Source of the DNA: Pedobacter sp. UBA5917
GTDB taxonomy: Bacteria > Bacteroidota > Bacteroidia > Sphingobacteriales > Sphingobacteriaceae
Direction of reading: 5' to 3'
Assembly: GCF_002432345.1 (NCBI RefSeq)
Contig: NZ_DJDT01000267.1
Location: 1 to 7,550 of the forward strand
DNA length: 7,550 bases
A model generated the notes under the pieces. The model searched no databases, was not told the origin of the DNA, and saw only the letters and a program-made list of their open reading frames with translations. Each line of letters starts with the position of its first letter. Within the stretch, counting starts at the first letter, position 1. The translations under genes were made by a program, and so were the position numbers. This document shows positions 1 to 5,150 of this stretch, in pieces.

Positions 1-289
1 GGCGGATCTGATCGTAAACACGGCCGGTAGAAAAGTTGGCGAAAGTACCTGTAAAAGGAATTTTACCACCAATAGTCATACCTGCTGCAATACCGATCAT
101 GTTAGCCTCTGCGATACCAACCTGTGTAAAACGCTCAGGGAAATCTTTAATAAAAGCATCCATTTTAAGCGATCCAACTAAATCGGCGCATAAAGCAACC
201 ACATTTTCGTTTTTCTTACCAGCCTCATGTAAGCCAGCACCAAAACCCGAACGTGTATCTTTTTTTTCTGTATATGTATATTTTTTCAT
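1..289 (-). CDS. Transketolase C-terminal subunit (partial, N-terminal 96 residues)
   Basis: This is the pyrimidine-binding half of a split transketolase, which moves two-carbon ketol units between sugar phosphates in the non-oxidative pentose phosphate pathway using thiamine diphosphate (ThDP). The protein starts at the ATG at 289-287 (MKKYTYTEKK) and runs off the left edge after 96 residues. Visible family features are the opening segment DTRSGFGAGLHEAG, the block VVALCADLVGS (about residues 30-40), and QVGIAEANMIGIAAGM (about 56-71). The Glu of GIAEANM sits where transketolases carry the glutamate that activates the ThDP aminopyrimidine ring. FTGTFANFSTGRVYDQIR follows, as expected. The gene lies 184 bp downstream of the N-terminal subunit gene on the same strand, so the two are probably one transcript and one heterotetrameric enzyme. 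DXS-like or acetoin dehydrogenase E1-beta proteins share this fold, but the neighbouring gene makes transketolase the clear choice. No Shine-Dalgarno sequence is seen; the start is preceded by an A-rich stretch, usual for Bacteroidota. Confidence 0.93.
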   Translation of the reverse strand, partial: MKKYTYTEKKDTRSGFGAGLHEAGKKNENVVALCADLVGSLKMDAFIKDFPERFTQVGIAEANMIGIAAGMTIGGKIPFTGTFANFSTGRVYDQIR

Positions 290-298
290 TTTGTTTTA

Positions 299-359
299 GA
301 TATGAGATATGAGTTTTTAGATGTGAGATCGGGCGACAATTTGTCTCAAATCTCCTATC
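299..359. repeat. Imperfect inverted repeat (potential hairpin) between transketolase subunit genes
   Basis: The arms 299-313 (GATATGAGATATGAG) and 345-359 (CTCAAATCTCCTATC) match as inverted repeats at 13 of 15 positions, with a 31-nt loop. Inside the loop, GACA-ATT-TGTC (335-345) could add a small second stem. The right arm lies within the first copy of the direct repeat described next. In the mRNA the structure would sit about 10 nt upstream of the start codon of the C-terminal subunit, so it could affect translation or RNA stability. That role is inferred. There is no T-tract that would mark it as a terminator. Confidence 0.5.
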
Positions 360-383
360 TATCGTCTCCAATCTAGTTTAGTA
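326..383. repeat. Direct repeat, copy 1
   Basis: This 58-bp stretch aligns without gaps to 422-479, 96 bp further on, with 50 of 58 identical positions. The right 40 bp (344-383 against 440-479) match at 38 of 40. The unit is made of degenerate TCTCC/AATCT words and contains no reading frame. The style resembles dispersed intergenic repeats rather than a gene remnant. Confidence 0.75.
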
Positions 384-421
384 TCCAGGATTACATTTTT
401 TTAGGTCAGATTTTCGAATTA

Positions 422-479
422 AGATTGAGCGATGAATTATCTCCAATCTCCTATCTATCATCTCCAATCTAGTTTAGTA
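422..479. repeat. Direct repeat, copy 2, overlapping the end of the transketolase N subunit gene
   Basis: This is the second copy of the 58-bp unit at 326-383. Its right end covers the stop codon (474-476) and the final Tyr codon (477-479) of the transketolase N-terminal subunit gene. Within the unit the word TCTCCAATCT occurs twice, at 440-449 and 461-470, so the element has its own 21-bp internal periodicity. Confidence 0.75.
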
Positions 480-1319
480 ATCCCCTAAAGTTTCTGGTAA
501 TTGCGCTAAAGCTGCAGCTAACTGCTCATCATTTGGCGCTGTACCATGCCATTTATGCGTACCCATCATATAATCTACACCGGCACCCATTTGTGTGCTC
601 ATTAAGTTTAAGATCGGTTTACCTTTTCCTGTTAGGGTTTTAGCATAATGTAAACCTTCAACAATAGCCTGCATATCGTTACCATCGGTATTGATTACGT
701 GCCATCCGAAAGCTTCGAATTTGGCCTGTAAATCATCTAAAGCTAAAACTTTACTCGTAGGACCATCAATTTGCTGTCCGTTATAATCCACAGAAGCGAT
801 TAAATGGTCTACTTTATTAAATGGAGCAAACATTGCTGCTTCCCAGTTTTGTCCTTCCTGCAATTCTCCATCGCCCAATAAAGCAAAAACGTAAGATTTA
901 TCACCGTTTAATCTTTTTGCCAGTGCGGCACCGATAGCAACAGATAAACCCTGGCCTAAAGAACCCGAAGCAATACGGATACCCGGTAGGTGTTCGTGAG
1001 TGGTAGGGTGCCCCTGTAATCTTGAATCCAGTTTACGGAAAGTTGCCAGTTCACTTTTGTCGAAGTAACCTGCGTGAGCCAACGTACTATACCAAACCGG
1101 AGAAATATGTCCGTTAGAAAGGAAAAACAGATCTTCGCCGGCACCTTCCATTGTGAAATCTGTTTTGTGGTTCAACACTTCAAAATATAAAGCGGTAAAA
1201 AAATCCGTACATCCAAGCGAAGCGCCTGGGTGACCAGATTGACATCCGTGAACCATTCTTACGATATCTCTTCTGATCTGAGAGGCAATATCTTCTAGCT
1301 CTTTAATTGTATGTTTCAT
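474..1319 (-). CDS. Transketolase N-terminal subunit
   Basis: This 281-residue protein is the ThDP-pyrophosphate-binding half of a two-gene transketolase; undivided transketolases run to about 650 residues. Seen in order: GHPGASLG (residues 29-36) with the substrate/cofactor-contacting His; LSNGHISPVWY (67-77); LQGHPTTHEHLPGI (101-114); the cofactor block GSLGQGLS (119-126); the metal-diphosphate motif LLGDGELQEGQ (147-157), closed by DYNGQQIDG (178-186), which gives the classic GDG...N spacing; and THKWHGTAP (254-262). The ATG start at 1319 places MKHTIKELEDIASQIRRDIVRM at the usual family N-terminus. The gene is complete and ends in LGDY with its stop inside a repeat element. It lies 57 bp after the peroxiredoxin gene and 184 bp before the C-terminal subunit gene. 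A TAnnTTTG promoter box upstream suggests independent transcription of the transketolase pair. Confidence 0.96.
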   Translation of the reverse strand: MKHTIKELEDIASQIRRDIVRMVHGCQSGHPGASLGCTDFFTALYFEVLNHKTDFTMEGAGEDLFFLSNGHISPVWYSTLAHAGYFDKSELATFRKLDSRLQGHPTTHEHLPGIRIASGSLGQGLSVAIGAALAKRLNGDKSYVFALLGDGELQEGQNWEAAMFAPFNKVDHLIASVDYNGQQIDGPTSKVLALDDLQAKFEAFGWHVINTDGNDMQAIVEGLHYAKTLTGKGKPILNLMSTQMGAGVDYMMGTHKWHGTAPNDEQLAAALAQLPETLGDY

Positions 1320-1342
1320 TAAAATAAGAGGTTGTTGTTACA

Positions 1343-1368
1343 TAGCAAAGGTAATATTTTACCTGCTA
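1343..1368. repeat. Inverted repeat upstream of transketolase N subunit
   Basis: TAGC-AA-AGGTAA, loop TATT, then TTACCT-GCTA gives ten matched pairs interrupted only by a 2-nt bulge (1347-1348). It fills much of the 57-bp gap between the peroxiredoxin stop codon and the transketolase start. It overlaps the putative -7 box at 1346-1353, so it could be an operator. It could also stabilise the peroxiredoxin transcript end. No T-run follows on the minus strand, so a standard terminator is unlikely. Confidence 0.45.
1346..1353 (-). promoter_or_regulatory. Putative -7 promoter box for the transketolase pair
   Basis: On the minus strand this reads TACCTTTG, a full match to the Bacteroidota TAnnTTTG box. 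A transcript starting about 7 nt downstream would have a leader of roughly 20 nt before the ATG at 1319. No convincing TTG -33 element is visible at the expected distance, so the call is tentative. Confidence 0.4.
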
Positions 1369-1376
1369 TATCATAA

Positions 1377-1841
1377 TTAGTTATTGATTAAATCGAGTAC
1401 TTGTTGTGTAGCGTTTTTTGTATCTACCTTTTTGATGATGTTGGCAATTTTACCTTCGCCATCAATAATAAATGTAGTGCGTACGGTACCCATATATTTT
1501 TTGCCGTACATGTTTTTTTCTGCCCAAACGCCATAATCGTTTACAATTTTCTGATCGGTATCAGCTAACAATGTAAATGGTAAGCTGTGTTTGGTTACAA
1601 ATTTATGGTGCGATTTTTCATCATCAACACTTACACCCAAAACTACAATGCCCTTGGCCTGTAAACCCTGATAGTTATCCCTGAAATCGCAGGCTTCTGC
1701 AGTACAGCCAGGGGTATCATCTTTCGGATAAAAATAAAGTACAACCGTTTTGCCCTTGTAATCGTTTAAGGAAACTTCGATCCCATTTTGATCTTTTGAT
1801 GTAATTGCCGGTGCCTGATCACCTTCTTTTAACTCTGCCAT
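1377..1841 (-). CDS. bcp: Thioredoxin-dependent thiol peroxidase (Bcp/PrxQ-type peroxiredoxin)
   Basis: This 154-residue cytoplasmic peroxiredoxin reduces hydrogen peroxide and organic hydroperoxides, usually recycled by thioredoxin. The active-site stretch PKDDTPGCTAEACDFRD (about residues 39-55) shows the peroxidatic Cys46 within TPGCT. A second Cys at position 51 is spaced four residues on, the typical resolving cysteine of the Bcp/PrxQ group. Thr43, Cys46 and Arg121 (in GTVRTTFIID) form the expected catalytic set. The rest matches the thioredoxin-fold core: KTVVLYFYP, VVLGVSVDD, PFTLLADTD. Length is normal for the family. The ATG at 1841 gives the usual start MAELKEGDQAPAIT. It is followed 57 bp later by the transketolase N subunit gene. 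The upstream spacer contains nested inverted repeats, but no strong promoter box was recognised. Confidence 0.96.
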   Translation of the reverse strand: MAELKEGDQAPAITSKDQNGIEVSLNDYKGKTVVLYFYPKDDTPGCTAEACDFRDNYQGLQAKGIVVLGVSVDDEKSHHKFVTKHSLPFTLLADTDQKIVNDYGVWAEKNMYGKKYMGTVRTTFIIDGEGKIANIIKKVDTKNATQQVLDLINN

Positions 1842-1860
1842 ATATAAATTGGTTAATCGG

Positions 1861-1909
1861 TAAACTGTTTAATCGGTTAATTGTTAACGGATGCAATTTA
1901 AACAGTTTA
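1861..1909. repeat. Nested inverted repeats upstream of bcp
   Basis: TAAACTGTTTAA (1861-1872) is repeated exactly in inverted orientation as TTAAACAGTTTA (1898-1909), giving 12-bp arms around 25 nt. Inside the loop is a second inverted repeat, GTTAA-TTG-TTAAC (1876-1888). The words GGTTAATCGG (1851-1860) and TTTAATCGGTTAA (1868-1880) also overlap as direct repeats. The block lies 20-68 bp upstream of the bcp start and downstream of the M23 peptidase stop. It could be an operator for the peroxidase gene or an end structure on the upstream transcript; no T-tract favours termination. Confidence 0.5.
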
Positions 1910-2017
1910 ATCTATTATACTGTTCAGGATATGTTAAAAGATGACATTTCTGCGTTCAAAGTATGAGTTTTTACGGCATCCTGATCATGAAATCCCATAA
2001 TCCAAAAAATCCTGTTA

Positions 2018-3751
2018 CTATCTGAAGAAATTGACGTTATATTTTCTCGTATTCTCCTTCATATCTATCACAACAAGTTCCAATGTATGTTTACCCACGA
2101 TCGTCCTTTCGTCGAAACTATGCCAAAGCGTTGCTGTTTTCGTATCGAACTCCATTAGTGCCCACTTACCATCTATGTAGCCATTAAAACTTTTGATTCC
2201 TGATAGGTTATCGCTGATCTTAAAAAAGATCTTCGATAAACCGGCCATATTTTTGCCTTCTGAAATATTTACCGGAACAATCCTTGGCGCAATGGTATCG
2301 GTAGCAATATAAAAGCTTCCGAAATTTTTTGGCGTAGCCTTAACATAACCGTTATCGAAACTTCCTCCCTGTGATGATCCGTTTGAATTTACAATCAGGG
2401 CTTTGCTACGCAGGTTTTCAGGAAGATTATCAGCTTTAATCCAGAGATCGAAACCAATATGTAAAGGCGTATAGCGGTTATGGATCTGATGCACTGCCGA
2501 CCAGGCATTGCCAGCTGGCCGTGGTAATTTTTTGTAGGTAAAATTTAAATCGCTGTACAAAGTACCCATCGGGAAAACCACTTTTACATCTTCGGCATTA
2601 AATTCGTTTACCTTATTATACGGATAAATGATTCCGGCAGGTACAATAGTGGGGGCGATTGGCGCAGAACCTGCATTTACCGTAAAAGGCAATACAGCAG
2701 AATTCCCTTTCGAATCGGTAATGATGTAGCGTAGCTGATGTTGTGCGCCATCGTTAAAGTTAATGCGGCCACTGTTAACCAAACTGCTGTAAATCTTTAG
2801 CGGATTACCCGGATCTACAAAACTTTTCTGGATGCTTCTTTTGGTATTTAAATAAGTAGGGTAATCGATATGCGAATTAATGGCCTTGCTATCTTCAAAA
2901 GCAAAACGTTCCAATGCAGAGGTATAAACCATTTTGCCATCAACTTCTAACTGGATGGAGTAAACACCGTTGGTTCCGGATAAACCGTTATGCCTGTCGG
3001 TTACCACGATGCCAAAACCTACTTCGCCTGTTAAAATAACCGCTGCGGCGGTTTTATAAAGCCCGTTTGCACCGCTGATGGCGATGGCCTGTTTGGGCGT
3101 AAACTCGTTAAAAGTTTTACCGTTTAGGCGATATACATATAAACCATGGATTACAGGCGGGATATTATCGGGAATAACAATCCCAAAAAACTGTGGATTA
3201 ATCGTTTCCTCTGTTTTGGTATCCCTGATTTCGAAATGTAGATGCGGACCTCCTGAACTGCCGCGGTTGCCCGACCAGGCAATAATTTCACCTTTATGTA
3301 CCGGAATTAAGGTAGCATCAGGAAATTCGTCGATCTCGAAGGATTTTTTTTCGTATTCGAGATTTTTAACAACGCTGGCAATTTTTGGCGCGAAACGCTG
3401 CAGGTGTCCATAAACCGTAGTAAAACCATTGGGATGATTGATATAAAGTGCCTGCCCGAAACCGCTGTTCTGTACCCTTAACCTTGAGATATAGCCATCT
3501 GCAACGGCATAAACAGGGTAACCTTCGCGCTGATTCGTCCTGAAATCGATCCCAGAGTGAAAGTGATTGCCACGTATTTCGCCAAAAGAACCGGCCAGGG
3601 CAGGAGGGGTAATATCTAAAGGCTGGCGGAAATCGGTAATCGGATATTTATTGTTACTGAAAATCTGCTGTGCCTGAACGAAGGTTGAAGCAATTAAAAG
3701 GCAAACTGAAAGGGATAATCTTAACTTGTACTGGATCGTGTTTTTAATCAT
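2018..3751 (-). CDS. Secreted M23 family (LytM-like) metallopeptidase with C-terminal beta-sandwich region
   Basis: This 577-residue exported protein probably cuts peptide cross-links in peptidoglycan, or is a catalytically related envelope factor. An N-terminal signal peptide (residues 1-27) has a positive start, a hydrophobic core LSLSVCLLIASTF and likely cleavage after VQA. The M23 domain follows directly: GNHFHSGIDFR (61-71) supplies the zinc ligands His65 and Asp69, YGHLQRF (114-120) a conserved His, and GGPHLHFEIRD (167-177) the HxH motif with His170 and His172. All key residues are present, so it should be active. Between them sits an insertion (LEYEKKSFEIDEFPDATLIP) before GEIIAWSGNRGSSGG. 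Residues from about 195 to 577 contain no recognised catalytic motif; segments such as TDSKGNSAVLPFTV and KISDNLSGIKSFNGYIDGK look like Ig-like beta repeats, possibly for wall or partner binding. The ATG at 3751 lies 3 bp after the FAH gene stop codon, which suggests translational coupling. There is no T9SS sorting domain at its C-terminus. Confidence 0.92.
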   Translation of the reverse strand: MIKNTIQYKLRLSLSVCLLIASTFVQAQQIFSNNKYPITDFRQPLDITPPALAGSFGEIRGNHFHSGIDFRTNQREGYPVYAVADGYISRLRVQNSGFGQALYINHPNGFTTVYGHLQRFAPKIASVVKNLEYEKKSFEIDEFPDATLIPVHKGEIIAWSGNRGSSGGPHLHFEIRDTKTEETINPQFFGIVIPDNIPPVIHGLYVYRLNGKTFNEFTPKQAIAISGANGLYKTAAAVILTGEVGFGIVVTDRHNGLSGTNGVYSIQLEVDGKMVYTSALERFAFEDSKAINSHIDYPTYLNTKRSIQKSFVDPGNPLKIYSSLVNSGRINFNDGAQHQLRYIITDSKGNSAVLPFTVNAGSAPIAPTIVPAGIIYPYNKVNEFNAEDVKVVFPMGTLYSDLNFTYKKLPRPAGNAWSAVHQIHNRYTPLHIGFDLWIKADNLPENLRSKALIVNSNGSSQGGSFDNGYVKATPKNFGSFYIATDTIAPRIVPVNISEGKNMAGLSKIFFKISDNLSGIKSFNGYIDGKWALMEFDTKTATLWHSFDERTIVGKHTLELVVIDMKENTRKYNVNFFR

Positions 3752-3754
3752 TCG

Positions 3755-4366
3755 TTACTTTACATCAAAATTTAAAAGTTGCTTTCCTTCCAACCAGGCT
3801 TCGAGTTTGTCGCCGCGGTTTGTTTTACCAACACCTTGTGGCGTTCCGGTAAAAATTAAATCCCCCTTTTTTAAGGTGATGTAGTGGGAAACAAAGCTGA
3901 TTATCTTCTCGAACGAGAATAAAAGGTCTTTAGTATGGCCCACCTGGCGGCTTTCGCCATTCACTTTTAATTCGAAATTTAAGTTGTAAAGATCTTCAAA
4001 ATCGCTTTTTGGAGAGAAAGTACTGATAGGGGCCGAGTTATCAAAAGCTTTGGCAAGTTCCCATGGCAGTCCTTTTTCCTTGTGTTTGCTCTGGATATCG
4101 CGCGCGGTAAAATCGATGCCCAAACCCACTTCATCATAGTAGTTGGCAGCAAACTTTTCGGCGATGTGTTTGCCTTCCTTACAGATTTTTAAAACCACCT
4201 CCAGTTCGTAATGTACGTCATCAGAAAAATCGGGAATGTAAAAAGGTTTATTGTCTTTTAGTACAGCGGTGTCAGGTTTGAGGAAAATAACCGGTGTTGT
4301 TGGAACCGGGTTGTTCAGTTCTTTTGCGTGTTCGGCATAATTTCTGCCAATGGCGATGATTTTCAT
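3755..4366 (-). CDS. Fumarylacetoacetate hydrolase family protein (acylpyruvase/YcgM-like)
   Basis: This is a short single-domain FAH-family enzyme. Members of this size hydrolyse acylpyruvates or decarboxylate oxaloacetate in a Mg-dependent reaction; the exact substrate cannot be read from sequence. With the ATG at 4366 the protein is 203 residues and begins MKIIAIGRNYAEHAKELNN, the standard family N-terminus. An upstream in-frame TTG at 4420 would add 18 residues with no family counterpart, so it is rejected. Visible motifs: FLKPDTAV (28-35); HYELEVVL (52-59) with Glu54 and Glu56 as metal ligands; GIDFTARDIQ (83-92) with Asp85 as third ligand; PWELAKAFDNSAPIS (101-115) with Lys106; and LIFTGTPQGVG (170-180). 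All active-site residues are present. It is followed by the M23 peptidase gene after 3 bp. The pairing is probably operonic but no functional link is evident. Confidence 0.93.
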   Translation of the reverse strand: MKIIAIGRNYAEHAKELNNPVPTTPVIFLKPDTAVLKDNKPFYIPDFSDDVHYELEVVLKICKEGKHIAEKFAANYYDEVGLGIDFTARDIQSKHKEKGLPWELAKAFDNSAPISTFSPKSDFEDLYNLNFELKVNGESRQVGHTKDLLFSFEKIISFVSHYITLKKGDLIFTGTPQGVGKTNRGDKLEAWLEGKQLLNFDVK

Positions 4367-4386
4367 TCTTGAGAATATGATATATG

Positions 4387-4410
4387 AAAAAATAAACGGG
4401 AGCAAACCCG
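4387..4410 (-). terminator. Weak terminator-like hairpin after the T9SS-sorted protein gene
   Basis: On the minus strand CGGG-TTTGCT-CCCG is followed by TTTATTTTTT. The stem has only four G-C pairs, so it is a weak candidate. It lies about 30 bp past the stop codon at 4441 and just before the FAH start. It could end part of the upstream transcription, or be a small stem in the FAH leader. Confidence 0.3.
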
Positions 4411-4417
4411 AATTAAT

Positions 4418-4425
4418 CAAAAATA
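4418..4425 (-). promoter_or_regulatory. Putative -7 promoter box for the FAH-M23 gene pair
   Basis: The minus strand reads TATTTTTG, a match to TAnnTTTG, about 50 bp upstream of the FAH ATG at 4366. There is no clear TTG -33 element at the usual spacing, and the box is AT-rich, so it could be chance. Confidence 0.25.
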
Positions 4426-4440
4426 GGAAAGAAAATGGTG

Positions 4441-4971
4441 TTATAAAACCGAGATGCGTTTTACCTGGCTTTCTGACCCTGCAATTACCCTTAAAAAGTA
4501 AATGCCCGGATTAATGCGGCTTGGAATATTGAAGCTTTTGGTCTGCTCGCCAGCATTTAAACGTTCGTTGGCCAAGGTGGCTACTTCGTTCCCCAATAAA
4601 TCGATGATTTTAATGGAAGTCTGCGTACCGTCTTTTCCGATGGATAAGATGATATTTAACTGATCTTCTACCGGATTAGGATAAATTTTCACAATGTTCA
4701 ACAATTTATCCTTAGGTGCAACCGTTGTATTTCTCGGTGTTGTACTGTAAGTGTTGAACATTCCTGAGCCGCCAATCGACATGTAAAGCGGCTTATAAGG
4801 TGTAATATTCGCTTTAATTTCGGGGATTTTGCCTACTTTTTTGGTTCTGTTTTTTAAGCTAATGTGAATGCTATCAGCTTGTTGCGCCCAAGAATTTACG
4901 CCGCACAGCAATACGATGCACAATGTGCATGCTATTTTTGTGAGTAACGTTATCTTAGCGTAGAGTTTCAT
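4441..4971 (-). CDS. Small secreted protein with T9SS type A C-terminal sorting domain
   Basis: This 176-residue protein is exported and probably released or anchored at the cell surface by the type IX secretion system. The signal peptide (residues 1-29) has the hydrophobic core LLTKIACTLCIVLLCGV and likely cleavage after SWA. The C-terminal 85 residues form a sorting domain: IYPNPVEDQLNI (about 96-107), then IKIIDLLGNEVATL (120-133), GEQTKSFNI (141-149) and PGIYFLRV (155-162), ending VKRISVL. This is the usual pattern of NPxxDxL, a 'D.LG.xV' strand, a 'PGIYxLRV' strand and a basic end. Only about 60 residues separate the signal peptide from the sorting domain. They contain KANITPYKPLYMSIGGSGMF and a Thr-rich linker but no recognised enzyme domain. 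The ATG at 4971 is chosen because the in-frame codon just before it is TTG. It is divergent from kup. The role is unknown. Confidence 0.88.
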   Translation of the reverse strand: MKLYAKITLLTKIACTLCIVLLCGVNSWAQQADSIHISLKNRTKKVGKIPEIKANITPYKPLYMSIGGSGMFNTYSTTPRNTTVAPKDKLLNIVKIYPNPVEDQLNIILSIGKDGTQTSIKIIDLLGNEVATLANERLNAGEQTKSFNIPSRINPGIYFLRVIAGSESQVKRISVL

Positions 4972-4972
4972 C

Positions 4973-4984
4973 AAATTGTTATAG
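4973..4984. repeat. 12-bp motif AAATTGTTATAG, copy next to the T9SS-protein gene
   Basis: This 12-mer is identical to 5104-5115, so the same sequence lies at both ends of the divergent intergenic region. On the minus strand it reads CTATAACAATTT and ends 2 bp before the ATG. It probably forms part of the leader or start-site region of the T9SS-protein gene. Confidence 0.5.
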
Positions 4985-4992
4985 CAAATGTA
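4985..4992 (-). promoter_or_regulatory. Putative -7 promoter box for the T9SS-sorted protein gene
   Basis: The minus strand reads TACATTTG, a full TAnnTTTG match, 13 bp upstream of the ATG at 4971. It predicts a very short leader. A standard -33 TTG at 19-21 bp is not seen, so confidence is modest. Confidence 0.4.
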
Positions 4993-4996
4993 TTAA

Positions 4997-5030
4997 TTTA
5001 AAACAAAGAAATTAAACATTTTGTTTAAAA
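4997..5030. repeat. AT-rich imperfect inverted repeat in the divergent promoter region
   Basis: TTTAAAACAAA (4997-5007) and TTTGTTTAAAA (5020-5030) pair at 10 of 11 positions across a 12-nt loop. It lies immediately upstream of the -7 box of the minus-strand gene, where the -33 element would normally be. It could be a regulator site, but such low-complexity DNA can form this by chance. Confidence 0.3.
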
Positions 5031-5043
5031 CCCATAATTTAAC

Positions 5044-5110
5044 ACAATTTAACAATAAAAATTTATTTTCATAGTGTTAAAAATACACAATATTTTGGTT
5101 GTTAAATTGT
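5044..5110. repeat. 12-bp perfect inverted repeat ACAATTTAACAA / TTGTTAAATTGT
   Basis: ACAATTTAACAA (5044-5055) is repeated exactly in inverted orientation at 5099-5110. The right arm includes the TTG (5099-5101) proposed as the kup -33 element. The arms are 43 nt apart, more suggestive of two protein-binding sites than of a tight hairpin. A second inverted pair, TTTAACAC (5038-5045) with GTGTTAAA (5074-5081), overlaps the left arm. Confidence 0.45.
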
Positions 5111-5129
5111 TATAGTTAGTTTACTTTTG
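5099..5129 (+). promoter_or_regulatory. Promoter for kup (TTG -33, TACTTTTG -7)
   Basis: TTG at 5099-5101 and TACTTTTG at 5122-5129 are separated by 20 bp, matching the Bacteroidota sigma-A pattern in both sequence and spacing. Transcription would start near 5136, leaving a leader of about 15 nt before the GTG start of kup. This is the best promoter in the window. Confidence 0.6.
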
Positions 5130-5150
5130 CCGCACTAAAATATCAACGAA

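Noticed and set aside
36..299. Plus-strand open frame of 87 codons
   Set aside because: It is antisense to the transketolase C subunit, whose reading frame shows conserved motifs; the plus-strand translation has no recognisable family.
956..1144. Minus-strand open frame of 62 codons
   Set aside because: It lies inside the transketolase N subunit gene in another frame and has no promoter or family features.
1957..1963. TACTTTG on the minus strand as a promoter for bcp
   Set aside because: It has one base too few between TA and TTTG for the consensus and lies more than 110 bp from the start; too weak to call.
1979..2017. Terminator for the M23 peptidase gene
   Set aside because: There is a T-run on the minus strand but no stable stem before it.
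3078..3413. Plus-strand open frame of 111 codons
   Set aside because: It is antisense to the M23 catalytic domain, which carries all zinc ligands in the minus-strand frame.
4367..4420. N-terminal extension of the FAH protein from TTG at 4420
   Set aside because: The extra 18 residues have no counterpart in the family, and the canonical start MKIIAIGRNY begins at the ATG at 4366.
4972..4974. TTG as start codon of the T9SS-sorted protein
   Set aside because: It is followed directly by an ATG that gives a normal signal peptide; the TTG would add a single residue.
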